This document shows, piece by piece, positions 44,787 through 53,230 of a stretch of 64,000 nucleotides of DNA (position 1 is its first letter; every line of letters starts with the position of its first letter). Origin of the DNA: Coralliovum pocilloporae (lineage in GTDB: Bacteria > Pseudomonadota > Alphaproteobacteria > Rhizobiales > Cohaesibacteraceae); the NCBI RefSeq assembly GCF_030845175.1, contig NZ_CP132542.1, forward strand, positions 1,833,501 through 1,897,500, in the 5' to 3' direction. The translations under genes were made by a program, and so were the position numbers. The notes beneath the pieces are model-generated. The model had not been told where the DNA came from. It made no database searches and was given only the letters and a program-made list of their open reading frames with translations.

Positions 44787-45755
44787 CTATATATATTCGA
44801 ATACGCGAATGAGTAGATTGGCGATGGACATACGGGTTGGTGCGTAGAGATTTACGCCATCTGTATCCTGGGAAACACTGGTGGTTTCCCGTGGCAACAG
44901 GGCGCGGACTTCTTTCCTTGTGAACCAGCGGCAGTCATCAAGTTCCTGCCGGTCAAAGTTGATCTCTGTCGTCTTGGCCTCTGCAACACATCCCAGCATC
45001 AGGGAGGACGGGAACGGCCAGGCCTGACTGGCGCAATAGCGCACCCGCCCAACCTCAAGACCTGATTCTTCCTTGATTTCCCGCCTGACGGCAGCCTCCA
45101 TGGTTTCCCCCGGTTCCATGAAACCGGCAAGAGCGGAATACATGCCGTCCGGCCAGGAATGCTGACGACCCAGCAGGCATCGGTCACCATCAACCACCAG
45201 CATGATGACCACCGGATCAACCCGCGGGAAATGAGCCGCCTTGCAGTCCGGACAGTCGCGCCGGGCTCCACCCCAGACCTTCAAGGTCGCCGAGCCGCAA
45301 TTGGCACAGAACCCGTGCCTGTCATGCCAGTGCAACTGGCTGCGGGCCTGGGCAAGGGCACCCATGTGATTGGCAGCCAGCACCCCCTGAATGGCAAGTG
45401 ATCGGAGGTCGATGGCCTTGTGATGATCATCGAGACCATCAAGCGCCTGCTCCGGCACCAGGCCTGCCAGATAGGGGATGGCTTCGTCATGGCCGAGCAG
45501 GATCAGGCTTTCCGGTGTGAGCCCCAGACCAAGGGCCTCTTTATGCGAAAAATCCGCCCTGAGGCCGTCCGGAGCAACCCGGTTGATGACCCGGTCCTGA
45601 TGCAGCAGGTAAATGCGGGCTTCCGGATTGGCCAGCGCGTCATCAAGGCATGTGGCGCTACGCTGTTCTGCCTCGCGATCCAGGCGGTTTCCCGCATAAC
45701 CTGGAACGAGGCTCCATTCGTCCTCCGGCATATGAGAAAACAGATCCTGTGCCAT
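44787..45755 (-). CDS. nudC: NAD+ diphosphatase NudC
   Basis: 322 residues. N-terminal NudC domain, then a zinc ribbon with C150, C153, C168 and C171, then the Nudix box at about 211-233 (GFMEPGETMEAAVRREIKEESGL). Downstream SQAWPFPSSLM corresponds to the SQPWPFP motif of NADH pyrophosphatases, with Ala for Pro. It splits NAD(H) to NMN(H) and AMP and can remove NAD caps from RNA in E. coli. It lies 11 bases downstream of the methyltransferase gene. Confidence 0.94.
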   Translation of the reverse strand: MAQDLFSHMPEDEWSLVPGYAGNRLDREAEQRSATCLDDALANPEARIYLLHQDRVINRVAPDGLRADFSHKEALGLGLTPESLILLGHDEAIPYLAGLVPEQALDGLDDHHKAIDLRSLAIQGVLAANHMGALAQARSQLHWHDRHGFCANCGSATLKVWGGARRDCPDCKAAHFPRVDPVVIMLVVDGDRCLLGRQHSWPDGMYSALAGFMEPGETMEAAVRREIKEESGLEVGRVRYCASQAWPFPSSLMLGCVAEAKTTEINFDRQELDDCRWFTRKEVRALLPRETTSVSQDTDGVNLYAPTRMSIANLLIRVFEYI

Positions 45756-45766
45756 GGTAAGCCTTC

Positions 45767-46366
45767 CTATTTGCCGAAAATCATCTGAGCGAAAGAGACA
45801 CCGGGGCGTCCCAGAGTATCGCCAACCCGTTTGTCATCCAGGCAGACAAGCCCTGCTGCAAGCGCCGAGTTGAGTACGTGATCGACACTGACCGGATACA
45901 TCGGCCGCCCCAGTGGGGCCGGTCCCTGCCGGTGCAGCAGCGCCAGTCGTCCATGGGCTTTGAGAAGCGGTCTCAGCCGTTTGAAGACCATAGGGATAAT
46001 GGCCGGGCGCAAGTGGATGAGAACGGAATTGATCAGAATGAAATCCGCGGTCACACCGCGACGGTAAAGCTCGGGCAGGTTCGGCAGGGCATCACCCAGC
46101 CAGGTCACCCGTTCATCCGGTGCGGTTTTCTGGCCCATCCTGCGCATGGCATCAGACGGCTCAACGGCCAGGACCCGGTGGCCTCGCCGGGCCATCAGCC
46201 TGGCAGGTTCACCAGTGCCGGCACCCAGGTCCAGAACGAGGCCGGTCGGGCCGGGCAGATGGTCAAGCCACCACTGGTTCTCCGCCTCGTAAGTCAGGCG
46301 CCCCATCCGGTGAGCATAGGTCTGCGCCTGTCGATCGTAAGCCTCAATCTGCAGCGGTGTGCCCAT
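45767..46366 (-). CDS. SAM-dependent methyltransferase
   Basis: 199 residues from ATG 46366, which forms TGATG with the stop of the HIT gene; a GTG one codon upstream is possible. The class I fold is clear: VLDLGAGTGEPARLMARRGHRVLAVEPSDAM (motif I and the ribose-binding acidic residue), then LGDALPNLP and FILINSVLIHL. The substrate is unknown. The gene is the middle of a HIT-methyltransferase-nudC minus-strand operon. Confidence 0.87.
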   Translation of the reverse strand: MGTPLQIEAYDRQAQTYAHRMGRLTYEAENQWWLDHLPGPTGLVLDLGAGTGEPARLMARRGHRVLAVEPSDAMRRMGQKTAPDERVTWLGDALPNLPELYRRGVTADFILINSVLIHLRPAIIPMVFKRLRPLLKAHGRLALLHRQGPAPLGRPMYPVSVDHVLNSALAAGLVCLDDKRVGDTLGRPGVSFAQMIFGK

Positions 46367-46797
46367 CACGCTTTCCTGTCGGCGGGCAGGGCCAGCCGGT
46401 CCTTGAGCTGAGCCATAAGAGCGTCACGCTCAGCGTCGTCCCATTCCTTCGGCTCCGCGACACCCCAGACCGGTCCGGGCCAGGCTGCATCGTCTTCAGT
46501 TCGGGCGATAACATGCACATGAAGCTGGCGGACCATGTTGCCGAGCTGGGCCACATTCAGCTTGTGGCAGCCGGTGAATTCCTTCAGAGCTTCCGAGACC
46601 TTGGAAATCTCCAGCATCAGCTGCAGGCGCTCATCGGGTTTCAGATCGATGATTTCAACGAGATCGTTCTGCCGGGGAACCAGAAGCAGCCAGGGATAGT
46701 TGGCATCCTTCATGATGCGCAGGTCGCAAAGCCAGAGTTTGGTAATGTGCAGGGAATCCGCTTCAAGCCGCTCATCCAGTTGGAAATTGTTGATCAT
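46366..46797 (-). CDS. HIT-domain protein
   Basis: 143 residues from ATG 46797 (GGTGA upstream); the open frame further upstream runs into the SRP RNA gene on the other strand and is not real. The histidine triad is QLHVHVIAR, followed by DDAAWPGPVWG. It belongs to the HIT group of nucleotide hydrolases or transferases. Substrate not determined. First gene of the operon with the methyltransferase and nudC. Confidence 0.88.
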   Translation of the reverse strand: MINNFQLDERLEADSLHITKLWLCDLRIMKDANYPWLLLVPRQNDLVEIIDLKPDERLQLMLEISKVSEALKEFTGCHKLNVAQLGNMVRQLHVHVIARTEDDAAWPGPVWGVAEPKEWDDAERDALMAQLKDRLALPADRKA

Positions 46798-46870
46798 CGC
46801 CGAATCACCGTGAAATTGTTGTCTCTCTACTCTTGCCATAGCACGAACAACATGTGATATGGTTGCTCTT

Positions 46871-46967
46871 GAGAGGTTGGCAGTGGACGAGCCCCTCGCC
46901 AATCGGGTCAGGTCCGGAAGGAAGCAGCCCTAACGAGTTTCGGCACGGGTCATTCGTCCAGCCTCTC
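46871..46967 (+). ncRNA. ffs: Signal recognition particle RNA (4.5S type)
   Basis: The apical loop consensus GGTCAGGTCCGGAAGGAAGC is exact, with AGCCCTAACGAG next. Outer arms GAGAGG and CCTCTC close a hairpin of about 97 bases. It is the short bacterial SRP RNA that binds Ffh. It lies just before dnaX, as in many alphaproteobacteria. The ends are estimated from the pairing. Confidence 0.95.
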
Positions 46968-47050
46968 ACCTTCGGGTCAACCGCAAGGGTAACCTGATGA
47001 TCTGCGTCATTGCACGGCAGGTCGTCTCGCAAACTTCCGGATCGGTTTAT

Positions 47051-48877
47051 ATGGACGATACTTCTGCCAAGACACCGGAAAATAAGGCATCCGGTCAGGC
47101 AGGCTATCGCGTACTGGCCCGGAAATACCGTCCCCGTACCTTTGATGACATGATCGGCCAGGAGCCTCTGGTCCGGACATTGTCCAATGCGTTTGAGACC
47201 GGGCGCATCGCGCAGGCCTATATGCTGACCGGTGTCCGTGGTGTGGGCAAGACGACCACAGCCCGTATTCTGGCCCGCGCGCTCAATTATGAAGTCCCTG
47301 GCGAGATTGATCAGCCCACCATTCACATGCCTGCTTTCGGCAGTCATTGCGAGGCGATTATTGAAGGTCGCCATGTGGATATCATCGAGATGGACGCGGC
47401 CTCTCATACGGGCATTGGCGATATTCGCGAAATCATCGAGGCCACCCGCTACAAGCCGGTGTCGGCCCGGTACAAGGTCTATATCATCGATGAGGTGCAC
47501 ATGCTCTCCACAGCGGCCTTCAACGGTCTGCTGAAAACGCTGGAAGAGCCGCCGGAACATGTGAAGTTCATCTTTGCCACAACAGAAATCCGCAAAGTCC
47601 CGGTTACGGTCCTGTCCCGTTGCCAGCGGTTTGACCTGCGACGGATTGATGCCAGTGATCTGACGGGCCATCTGCGCATGATCTGCGATAGGGAAGCGGT
47701 CGAGATTGATGACGAGGCGCTGGCGATGATCGCGCGGGCCGGTGAAGGATCAGCCCGTGATTCGCTGTCTCTGCTGGACCAGGCCATGGCTCACGGGGCC
47801 GGGCGGATCACGGCGGATGACATACGCCAGATGCTGGGCCTTGCCGACCGTGCCCGGGTTATTGATCTCTTCGAAGCCGTCATACGCGGGGCTCTGCCTG
47901 ACGCGCTGACAATTCTGAAAGACCTCTATGACGTGGGTGCCGAACCCTTTGTGGTTCTGTCTGACCTGTCCGAATTTACTCATCTGGTGACACGCCTGCG
48001 GGTGATTCCGGATTCAGCTTCAGATGCCTCCTTGTCGGAGGAAGAGCGGACGCGTGGCCTTGCGCTGGCCGAGAAACTGTCCATCCGGGTTCTGAGCCGC
48101 GCCTGGCAAATCCTGCTGAAGGGATTGCCGGATGTGCAGGCCGCACCGCGACCGCTGGCAGCAGCCGAGATGGTACTTGTCCGTCTGGCTTATGCTGCTG
48201 ACCTTCCCACGCCCGATGAGGCGCTGAAGGCCCTGCTGAACGAAGGCGTGCAGACAGATGGTTCGCCAGCACCAGGTGGTGGTTCAGGCAGTGGTTCAGG
48301 CGGAGGGGGAGGTGGTGCTCCCGCGCAGGCCCGGTTCCAGTCGGTACAGGGAGGGCGGGTTGCCACGGCTCCACGCGCCATGCCACAGCGGGAGACAATC
48401 GCTCAGGCCGACGCAGGCCCGCAGCTCAGGCGGTTCGAAGACATCATCGCGCTGGCTGAAAAACATCGCAACGTGGTGTTGAAACTTGACCTTGAGAACA
48501 AGGTCCGTCCGCTGCGTCTTGAACCGGGTCGTCTTGAAATCGGTCTGACCCCGGACGCACCGAAGGATTTTGCCAACAAGCTGTCCCGCCAGCTGAAGGA
48601 ATGGACCGGTTATAACTGGATCATTGCTGTTGAGCAGGATGCGGAAGCCGATACGCTTGCGGAACGGCGGGACAAGACCAAGCGGAAGATGCTGACCGAT
48701 GCCCGGTCTGACCCTCTGGTGGAAGCCGTGCTGAAACGCTTCCCCGGCGCGGAAATCGTCGATGTCCGGGTGCATGAGGATCTCGAAGATCCCATATTGG
48801 AAGCAGTGCCCGAGGCTGATGACGAGGTCGCTGTTGATGATCTCGGGCTTGACGAATTTGATTCTGAACTGGATTGA
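47051..48877 (+). CDS. dnaX: DNA polymerase III subunit gamma/tau
   Basis: 608 residues from ATG 47051, the Met just before the DDTSAK leader; the frame is open to 46997. AAA+ clamp-loader part: RKYRPRTFDDMIGQEPLV, Walker A GVRGVGKTTTA, Walker B IIDEVHMLS, sensor 1 FIFATTEIRKVPVTVLSRCQRFDLRR. Of the four zinc Cys of E. coli DnaX only one is evident (GSHCEAIIEGRH). A Gly/Ser-rich linker near residue 400-415 leads to the tau-type C terminus. No obvious A-rich slippery site for a gamma form was seen. Confidence 0.95.
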   Translation: MDDTSAKTPENKASGQAGYRVLARKYRPRTFDDMIGQEPLVRTLSNAFETGRIAQAYMLTGVRGVGKTTTARILARALNYEVPGEIDQPTIHMPAFGSHCEAIIEGRHVDIIEMDAASHTGIGDIREIIEATRYKPVSARYKVYIIDEVHMLSTAAFNGLLKTLEEPPEHVKFIFATTEIRKVPVTVLSRCQRFDLRRIDASDLTGHLRMICDREAVEIDDEALAMIARAGEGSARDSLSLLDQAMAHGAGRITADDIRQMLGLADRARVIDLFEAVIRGALPDALTILKDLYDVGAEPFVVLSDLSEFTHLVTRLRVIPDSASDASLSEEERTRGLALAEKLSIRVLSRAWQILLKGLPDVQAAPRPLAAAEMVLVRLAYAADLPTPDEALKALLNEGVQTDGSPAPGGGSGSGSGGGGGGAPAQARFQSVQGGRVATAPRAMPQRETIAQADAGPQLRRFEDIIALAEKHRNVVLKLDLENKVRPLRLEPGRLEIGLTPDAPKDFANKLSRQLKEWTGYNWIIAVEQDAEADTLAERRDKTKRKMLTDARSDPLVEAVLKRFPGAEIVDVRVHEDLEDPILEAVPEADDEVAVDDLGLDEFDSELD

Positions 48878-48890
48878 ACAACTGTTGACG

Positions 48891-48993
48891 TTAAAGCACC
48901 AAACCTTAATGTTGAATCGGCGGAGGTGCTTTAACATATTGTTTTCACGCGAGCTTTTATCCGGAAAGTCGGCCAGCTTTTCGGAAGCACGCT
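48891..48993 (+). repeat. Composite palindromic repeat, family 1, copy 3
   Basis: TTAAAGCACC, 24 bases, GGTGCTTTAA, then a second hairpin with ATCCGGAAAGTC...AGCTTTTCGGAAGCACGCT. Aligns over its whole 103 bases with the minus-strand copy at 15311-15413. It fills most of the gap between dnaX and the YbaB gene. Confidence 0.85.
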
Positions 48994-49036
48994 ATAAACG
49001 GCGGCCTGGCCCGTCGCAACGCTTATGGAGGCTGAC

Positions 49037-49360
49037 ATGCGCGATCTGATGGGCATGATGAAAAAGGCGCAGGAACTGCAGGGTAAGATGCAGACCATGC
49101 AGGCCGAAATCGAAGATCTGACCGTGGATGGCACAGCAGGTGCGGGCATGGTGACTGTCACCCTGTCCGGTAAGGGTGAAATGCGTGGCCTGAAAATCGA
49201 TCCGTCCATGTTCCAGGAAGATGACGTGGAGATTCTTGAAGACCTGATCGTCGCAGCCCACAATGATGCCAAGGGCAAGGCGGAAGTGATGATGCAGGAG
49301 AAAATGCAGGAAATCACTGGTGGTCTCGGCCTGCCCGACGGCCTCAAACTGCCGTTCTGA
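49037..49360 (+). CDS. ebfC: YbaB/EbfC nucleoid-associated protein
   Basis: 107 residues from ATG 49037, which has GGAGG 5-6 bases upstream; ATG 49025 is less likely. The family pattern is clear: [21 protein letters not shown], then [22 protein letters not shown] and a C-terminal helix with [18 protein letters not shown]. It is a small DNA-binding dimer, in the usual place between dnaX and recR. Confidence 0.94.
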   Translation: MRDLMGMMKKAQELQGKMQTMQAEIEDLTVDGTAGAGMVTVTLSGKGEMRGLKIDPSMFQEDDVEILEDLIVAAHNDAKGKAEVMMQEKMQEITGGLGLPDGLKLPF

Positions 49361-49374
49361 GAGACGATTAAAAC

Positions 49375-49980
49375 GTGTCCCGTTCCGTCACCGGCCCTGA
49401 GATTGAGCGCCTGATTCAGCTTCTGGCGAAACTGCCCGGCCTTGGCCCGCGTTCGGCCAGGCGCGCGGCTCTGCATCTGATCAAGAAGAAGGATCAGGTG
49501 TTGAAGCCTTTGTCAGATGCCATGTCTGTGGCCGTTGACAAGGTGTCGGAATGTTCGACCTGCGGAAATGTGGATACGTCTGACCCCTGCACCATCTGTA
49601 CAGACCCGCGCCGGGAACAGGGGGTGATCGTGGTGGTGGAAGATGTGTCTGATCTCTGGGCACTGGAGCGGGCTGCTGCCATCAATGCCCAGTATCACGT
49701 GCTTGGCGGCGTTCTCTCGCCGCTTGATGGCATTACCCCGGACGACCTCAGTATCGGCCGGTTGGTTGACAGAATTGCAGGCGGTGCCGTCAGCGAAGTG
49801 ATCCTCGCGGTCAATGCAACGGTGGAAGGCCAGACAACGGCCCACTACATCACCGATCAGCTCTCAGCCCACGACGTCAAGGTGTCCCGCCTCGCCCATG
49901 GCGTACCAGTCGGTGGTGAGCTGGATTATCTCGATGAGGGCACCCTTGCCCAGGCCATCAGGGCGCGGACGAATTTTTGA
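49375..49980 (+). CDS. recR: Recombination mediator protein RecR
   Basis: 201 residues from GTG 49375. A helix-hairpin-helix ([23 protein letters not shown]), a four-Cys zinc finger (CSTCGN...CTICTD) and a Toprim domain ([24 protein letters not shown]) appear in order, with the Walker-like C-terminal [19 protein letters not shown]. It helps RecF/RecO load RecA on gapped DNA. The 3' end overlaps a convergent small gene by 55 bases. Confidence 0.95.
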   Translation: MSRSVTGPEIERLIQLLAKLPGLGPRSARRAALHLIKKKDQVLKPLSDAMSVAVDKVSECSTCGNVDTSDPCTICTDPRREQGVIVVVEDVSDLWALERAAAINAQYHVLGGVLSPLDGITPDDLSIGRLVDRIAGGAVSEVILAVNATVEGQTTAHYITDQLSAHDVKVSRLAHGVPVGGELDYLDEGTLAQAIRARTNF

Positions 49981-50237
49981 ATGAGGGTGGGGCGATCTGA
50001 TACCCACTCATACTCTTCAGGTTCCAGTTTGATTGTGTGATGTTCGTAAGGGCCGAAATCCTTGCTGACCCAGACATAGCCATACTCGTCGATCTCTGTA
50101 ACAGCGCAGATGTCACCGATAAAAGACATGACCTTGTCGCGGGTTTTCGTATCAAATTGAAAGCCGGTTGGGTCGAATGTGATGACGCGGACAAGAGAGC
50201 GCTTTGTCACGACTCGGCCATTGCAATCCACAGCCAT
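49926..50237 (-). CDS. Small protein of unknown function
   Basis: 103 residues. It reads as a plausible folded protein: [50 protein letters not shown], with no signal or membrane segment. AGAGGA lies 8 bases before the ATG. That ribosome-binding site is at the edge of the family 2 repeat (50241-50312), so the repeat may have supplied it. The last 55 bases overlap the recR end on the other strand. I do not recognise the family. Confidence 0.55.
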   Translation of the reverse strand: MAVDCNGRVVTKRSLVRVITFDPTGFQFDTKTRDKVMSFIGDICAVTEIDEYGYVWVSKDFGPYEHHTIKLEPEEYEWVSDRPTLIQKFVRALMAWARVPSSR

Positions 50238-50240
50238 ACA

Positions 50241-50312
50241 AAATCCTCTGTCTCTTTGTTTCCAAGCATAGTCTTATCCGAAAACCGCACACACTTTTCG
50301 GGAATATGCTCT
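50241..50312 (-). repeat. Palindromic repeat, family 2, copy B
   Basis: On the minus strand AGAGCATATTC-CCGAAAAGTGTGTGCGGTTTTCGG-ATAAGACTATGCT, then TGGAAACAAAGAGACAGAGGATTT. It differs from copy A (31292-31363) at only three positions by eye over 72 bases. It ends next to the start of the 103-residue gene. Confidence 0.85.
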
Positions 50313-50383
50313 GGTATCCGGCGATCAGATAAAGCGGAGAGATGGTGGATTGATGGACAGAACGTGGTGAGTTCGTGGAACCG

Positions 50384-51154
50384 TCAGGCCTGGAACAGGC
50401 GCGCCAGTTTGCGGACCAGAAAACGCGGAGCGAAGCGACCCGAAAAGGCCAGAAGCCAATTGTGCAGACCTGGAATGGTGAAGGCCCGGTTCTTTTCAAG
50501 CGCCCGGATGGCCTGGCGGACAACAGGCGGTGACGGAAGCGCGGTTTTAAACAGCAGCGTGTCGGTCATGTCCGCGGTTTCAGCAAATTCTGTTGCGACG
50601 GGACCGGGGCAGAGTGCTGAGACACGAATGCCGTGCGGCTTCAGCTCTTCATGCAGGGCTTCGGTAAAGGACAGAACATAAGCCTTGGTCGCGTAGTAGA
50701 TTGCCAGCAGCGGGCCAGGCTGGAAAGCAGCAAGAGAGGCCACATTGAGAATGCCGCCGTCGCCCCGTTCAATCATCTGAGGGATGAAGCGATGGCACAG
50801 ATCAGTCAGCACGGAGATATTCAGCTGTATCATCTCAAGCTGACGCCGACGGTCGAGAGTGTGGAAAGGGCCACGCAGGCCAAAGCCTGCATTGTTGACC
50901 AGAATATCTACGGTCAGGCCTTCTTCGGTGAGGCGGGCTTCAAGCTGGTCGAGCGCGCCCGGAGCGATCAGGTCCAGAGCGATAGGCAGGACTTTGATGC
51001 CGTATTTGCGCTCCAGTTCATCGCGCAAGTCATCCAGCCGGTCGCCGCGTCGAGCCACCAGAACCAGATTGCGGCGCTGCTCTGCATAAAGCCGGGCAAA
51101 GTCGACACCCAGGCCGCTGGAAGCACCGGTAATCAGAACGCGCAAATCGGCCAT
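50384..51154 (-). CDS. Short-chain dehydrogenase/reductase
   Basis: 256 residues. Cofactor loop TGASSGLG (about 9-16), NNAG, catalytic Ser in NVASLAAFQPGP and YYATK (about 154-158). This is the classical SDR type, with VARRGDRLDDL after the second strand suggesting NADP use. The C terminus is rich in basic and hydrophobic residues (WLLAFSGRFAPRFLVRKLARLF), as in membrane-associated SDRs. Substrate unknown. It is 20 bases downstream of the chorismate mutase gene on the same strand. Confidence 0.9.
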   Translation of the reverse strand: MADLRVLITGASSGLGVDFARLYAEQRRNLVLVARRGDRLDDLRDELERKYGIKVLPIALDLIAPGALDQLEARLTEEGLTVDILVNNAGFGLRGPFHTLDRRRQLEMIQLNISVLTDLCHRFIPQMIERGDGGILNVASLAAFQPGPLLAIYYATKAYVLSFTEALHEELKPHGIRVSALCPGPVATEFAETADMTDTLLFKTALPSPPVVRQAIRALEKNRAFTIPGLHNWLLAFSGRFAPRFLVRKLARLFQA

Positions 51155-51173
51155 GGTGGGCTCCTGTCTTCAC

Positions 51174-51494
51174 TCAGCTCCTGTCGGAGCCATTCTGAAA
51201 TGTTTCGTGGTGCCGGATCACTTCCTCAATCACAAAACGGATGAACTTCTCGGCAAAGTCCGGATCAAGGTCTGCATCCGCTGCCAGTTTGCGCAGGCGT
51301 TCCACCTGTCGGGCCTCGCGGGATGGATCAGACACATTCATGCCCTGCATTGCCTTGAGACGGCCAACGCGCTTGGTCAGCTTGAACCGCTCGGCAAGCA
51401 GGTGAATAAGTGAGGTATCCAGATTGTCGATGCTGCCCCGGATTTCCAGAAGCTCAGAAGGGATATCGTCTTGTGCCAAGGCCCGTTGCTCCAT
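51174..51494 (-). CDS. Chorismate mutase, AroQ type
   Basis: 106 residues from ATG 51494; a TTG at 51524 is the only longer choice. The helical AroQ pattern is visible: LEIRGSIDNLDTSLIHLLAERFKLTKRVGRLKA, then PSREARQVERLRKLA and FIRFVIEEVIRHHE, carrying the Arg, Lys and Glu residues of the active site. It converts chorismate to prephenate, the substrate of the separate PheA at 32472. No signal peptide is seen, so it is the cytosolic form. Confidence 0.88.
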   Translation of the reverse strand: MEQRALAQDDIPSELLEIRGSIDNLDTSLIHLLAERFKLTKRVGRLKAMQGMNVSDPSREARQVERLRKLAADADLDPDFAEKFIRFVIEEVIRHHETFQNGSDRS

Positions 51495-51582
51495 CTTGCA
51501 TGATCGGCGACACCCTACTTTCAAGCCCTGAATGCTTCAAGTTAGATTTGGCGCCTCGGGCAGGATTTTCCGGAGATAAAGG

Positions 51583-52758
51583 CTACTCGCCTGCCAGAAG
51601 GTCACGCGGTACAGAAGATCCCTCTGGGGCCTGATCATCCCCCACATCAAGGGCCTCGATTTTCCGGCCGCGCTTCACCACCTTGTCGGTGGAAATCAGG
51701 ATCTGGTCGATATCTTTCGTGGTCATGTTGAAATGACTTTGCAGTTTGCGCACACGGTCATCCAGCCGCCCCACATCATCCATCAGCTTGATGACTTCCG
51801 CCTGGATCAGATGGGCCTGTTCCCGCATCTGGGCGTCACGCAGAACGGACTGGATCACCTGGATGGACAGAAGCAGAAGCGATGGCGAGACGATGACAAT
51901 CCGGCTTCTGTGCGCTTTCTGTACCAGATCCTCGAACTGTTCGTTCAGATCAGCGAAGATCGATTCCGACGGTACAAACAGAAAAGCCGTGTCCTGGGTT
52001 TCACCAGGAATGAAGTAGCGCTCGGCAATATCCTTGATGTGTTTCTGCACATCCTGCCGGAACTGGGCACGTGCCGCCTTGTCTTCTTCGGAACTGTCCG
52101 CATTGCGGATGCCGTTCCAGCCCTCCAGTGGAAATTTGGCATCCACCACAAGAACCGGTGCGTCATGAGGCAGGTGAATGACGCAATCGGGTCGTTTGCC
52201 ATTGCTCAGGGTGGTCTGGAAGGAATAGCCGCCCGGCTGCAGGCCATCCTGAATGATGGCTTCCATTCTCCCCTGACCGAATGCCCCGCGTGTCTGCTTG
52301 TTGGACAGGATATGCTGCAGCTCCACCACCTGACCGGTTAGGGAGGTGATGTTCTTCTGCGCGGTATCAATCACCGCCAGTCGTTCGTGCAGCTGCGTGA
52401 GATGGTCATGGGTGTTTTTGCTGGTCTGGGTCATGGATTGACCGATTTTGTGGCTCATGGAATCGAACCGTTCGGACATGGCGCGGGTCATGTCAGCCTG
52501 TCGTGAGCCAAACACCTCGGCCATGGTCTGCATGCGGCCGGTCATCTCAGCCTGCAGCTTGCCCATCTCTGAGAGCTTTGCTTCCAGATCCTGTGCCCGT
52601 TTCTGCGCGTCTGCTGCGCGGCTGTCATGGACACCGCGTCCTTTCAGAAGAGCGGCAAGAATAACCAGCAGCAAGACAACAGCAACGACGGACAGGCCTG
52701 CCATAAGGGCAGCCATCGTCACCGGCGTCTGGCCGAGCATGAAGACAATCTGATCCAT
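51583..52758 (-). CDS. rmuC: DNA recombination protein RmuC
   Basis: 391 residues. An N-terminal membrane helix (about 16-38, ALMAGLSVVAVVLLLVILAALL) is followed by a long coiled coil (about 45-150) and the RmuC domain: TRGAFGQGRMEAIIQDGL, PDCVIHLP, VLVVDAKFPLEGW and FLFVPSESIFADL. The domain has a PD-(D/E)XK nuclease-like core. RmuC limits recombination at inverted repeats in E. coli. It lies between the chorismate mutase and DUF1289 genes on the minus strand. Confidence 0.92.
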   Translation of the reverse strand: MDQIVFMLGQTPVTMAALMAGLSVVAVVLLLVILAALLKGRGVHDSRAADAQKRAQDLEAKLSEMGKLQAEMTGRMQTMAEVFGSRQADMTRAMSERFDSMSHKIGQSMTQTSKNTHDHLTQLHERLAVIDTAQKNITSLTGQVVELQHILSNKQTRGAFGQGRMEAIIQDGLQPGGYSFQTTLSNGKRPDCVIHLPHDAPVLVVDAKFPLEGWNGIRNADSSEEDKAARAQFRQDVQKHIKDIAERYFIPGETQDTAFLFVPSESIFADLNEQFEDLVQKAHRSRIVIVSPSLLLLSIQVIQSVLRDAQMREQAHLIQAEVIKLMDDVGRLDDRVRKLQSHFNMTTKDIDQILISTDKVVKRGRKIEALDVGDDQAPEGSSVPRDLLAGE

Positions 52759-52818
52759 CCGGCCAGTCTATACATGATTCGCTGAGGTGGCGAGATCAAA
52801 CCATGAACATGATCGGTT

Positions 52819-53196
52819 TTATGAAGAGCGCGTGCGACGGCGTACCCGTTCACGGCGGCGGGCTGGAGCGTGGCCCTTGAGCTGGTCGGCACGGGAGGGC
52901 AATTCCGCTTTCCGTGTCAGCCGATCCTCCTGGCTGTAACGGGCCCAGTTGGCAATTTCTTCAGCGGTGCGATGGCAGCCGATACAAAGACCCGCAGCAG
53001 GGTGGATCATACAGATCTTCTCACAGGGAGAATCCGGCTCATTCCGCTTCCAGACCTCATCGGTGGCGGACGAATTCCCGATCGAATCTTCTGTCACTGG
53101 CTGTCTCCGTTCCGGCTGTCTATCCGATATAGCCACCACCCCGCAGAGCCACAAGTCAAACGCGCGTTTTTTCGCCTCAGGCAGGTCATAGATCAT
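52819..53196 (-). CDS. DUF1289 protein
   Basis: 125 residues. The DUF1289 core is near residue 57-92: [33 protein letters not shown] with the C-x3-C and C-x2-C pairs that suggest metal or iron-sulphur binding. The N terminus ([14 protein letters not shown]) is only weakly hydrophobic and the C terminus is strongly basic ([14 protein letters not shown]), so nucleic-acid contact is possible. Function unknown. Divergent from def. Confidence 0.85.
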   Translation of the reverse strand: MIYDLPEAKKRAFDLWLCGVVAISDRQPERRQPVTEDSIGNSSATDEVWKRNEPDSPCEKICMIHPAAGLCIGCHRTAEEIANWARYSQEDRLTRKAELPSRADQLKGHAPARRRERVRRRTRSS

Positions 53197-53230
53197 TGAC
53201 CCGTTCCCGTTGATCTTCTATCCCCACAGC

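Noticed and set aside
46805-47671. 288-codon open frame on the minus strand
   Set aside because: Runs across the SRP RNA gene and antisense to dnaX, so it is not coding.
48235-48330. Programmed frameshift site in dnaX
   Set aside because: The Gly/Ser-rich stretch has G and T runs but no A-rich slippery heptamer with a following stop in the shifted frame that I could recognise.
49001-49040. ATG at 49025 as start of ebfC
   Set aside because: ATG 49037 has GGAGG at correct spacing and gives the usual N terminus.
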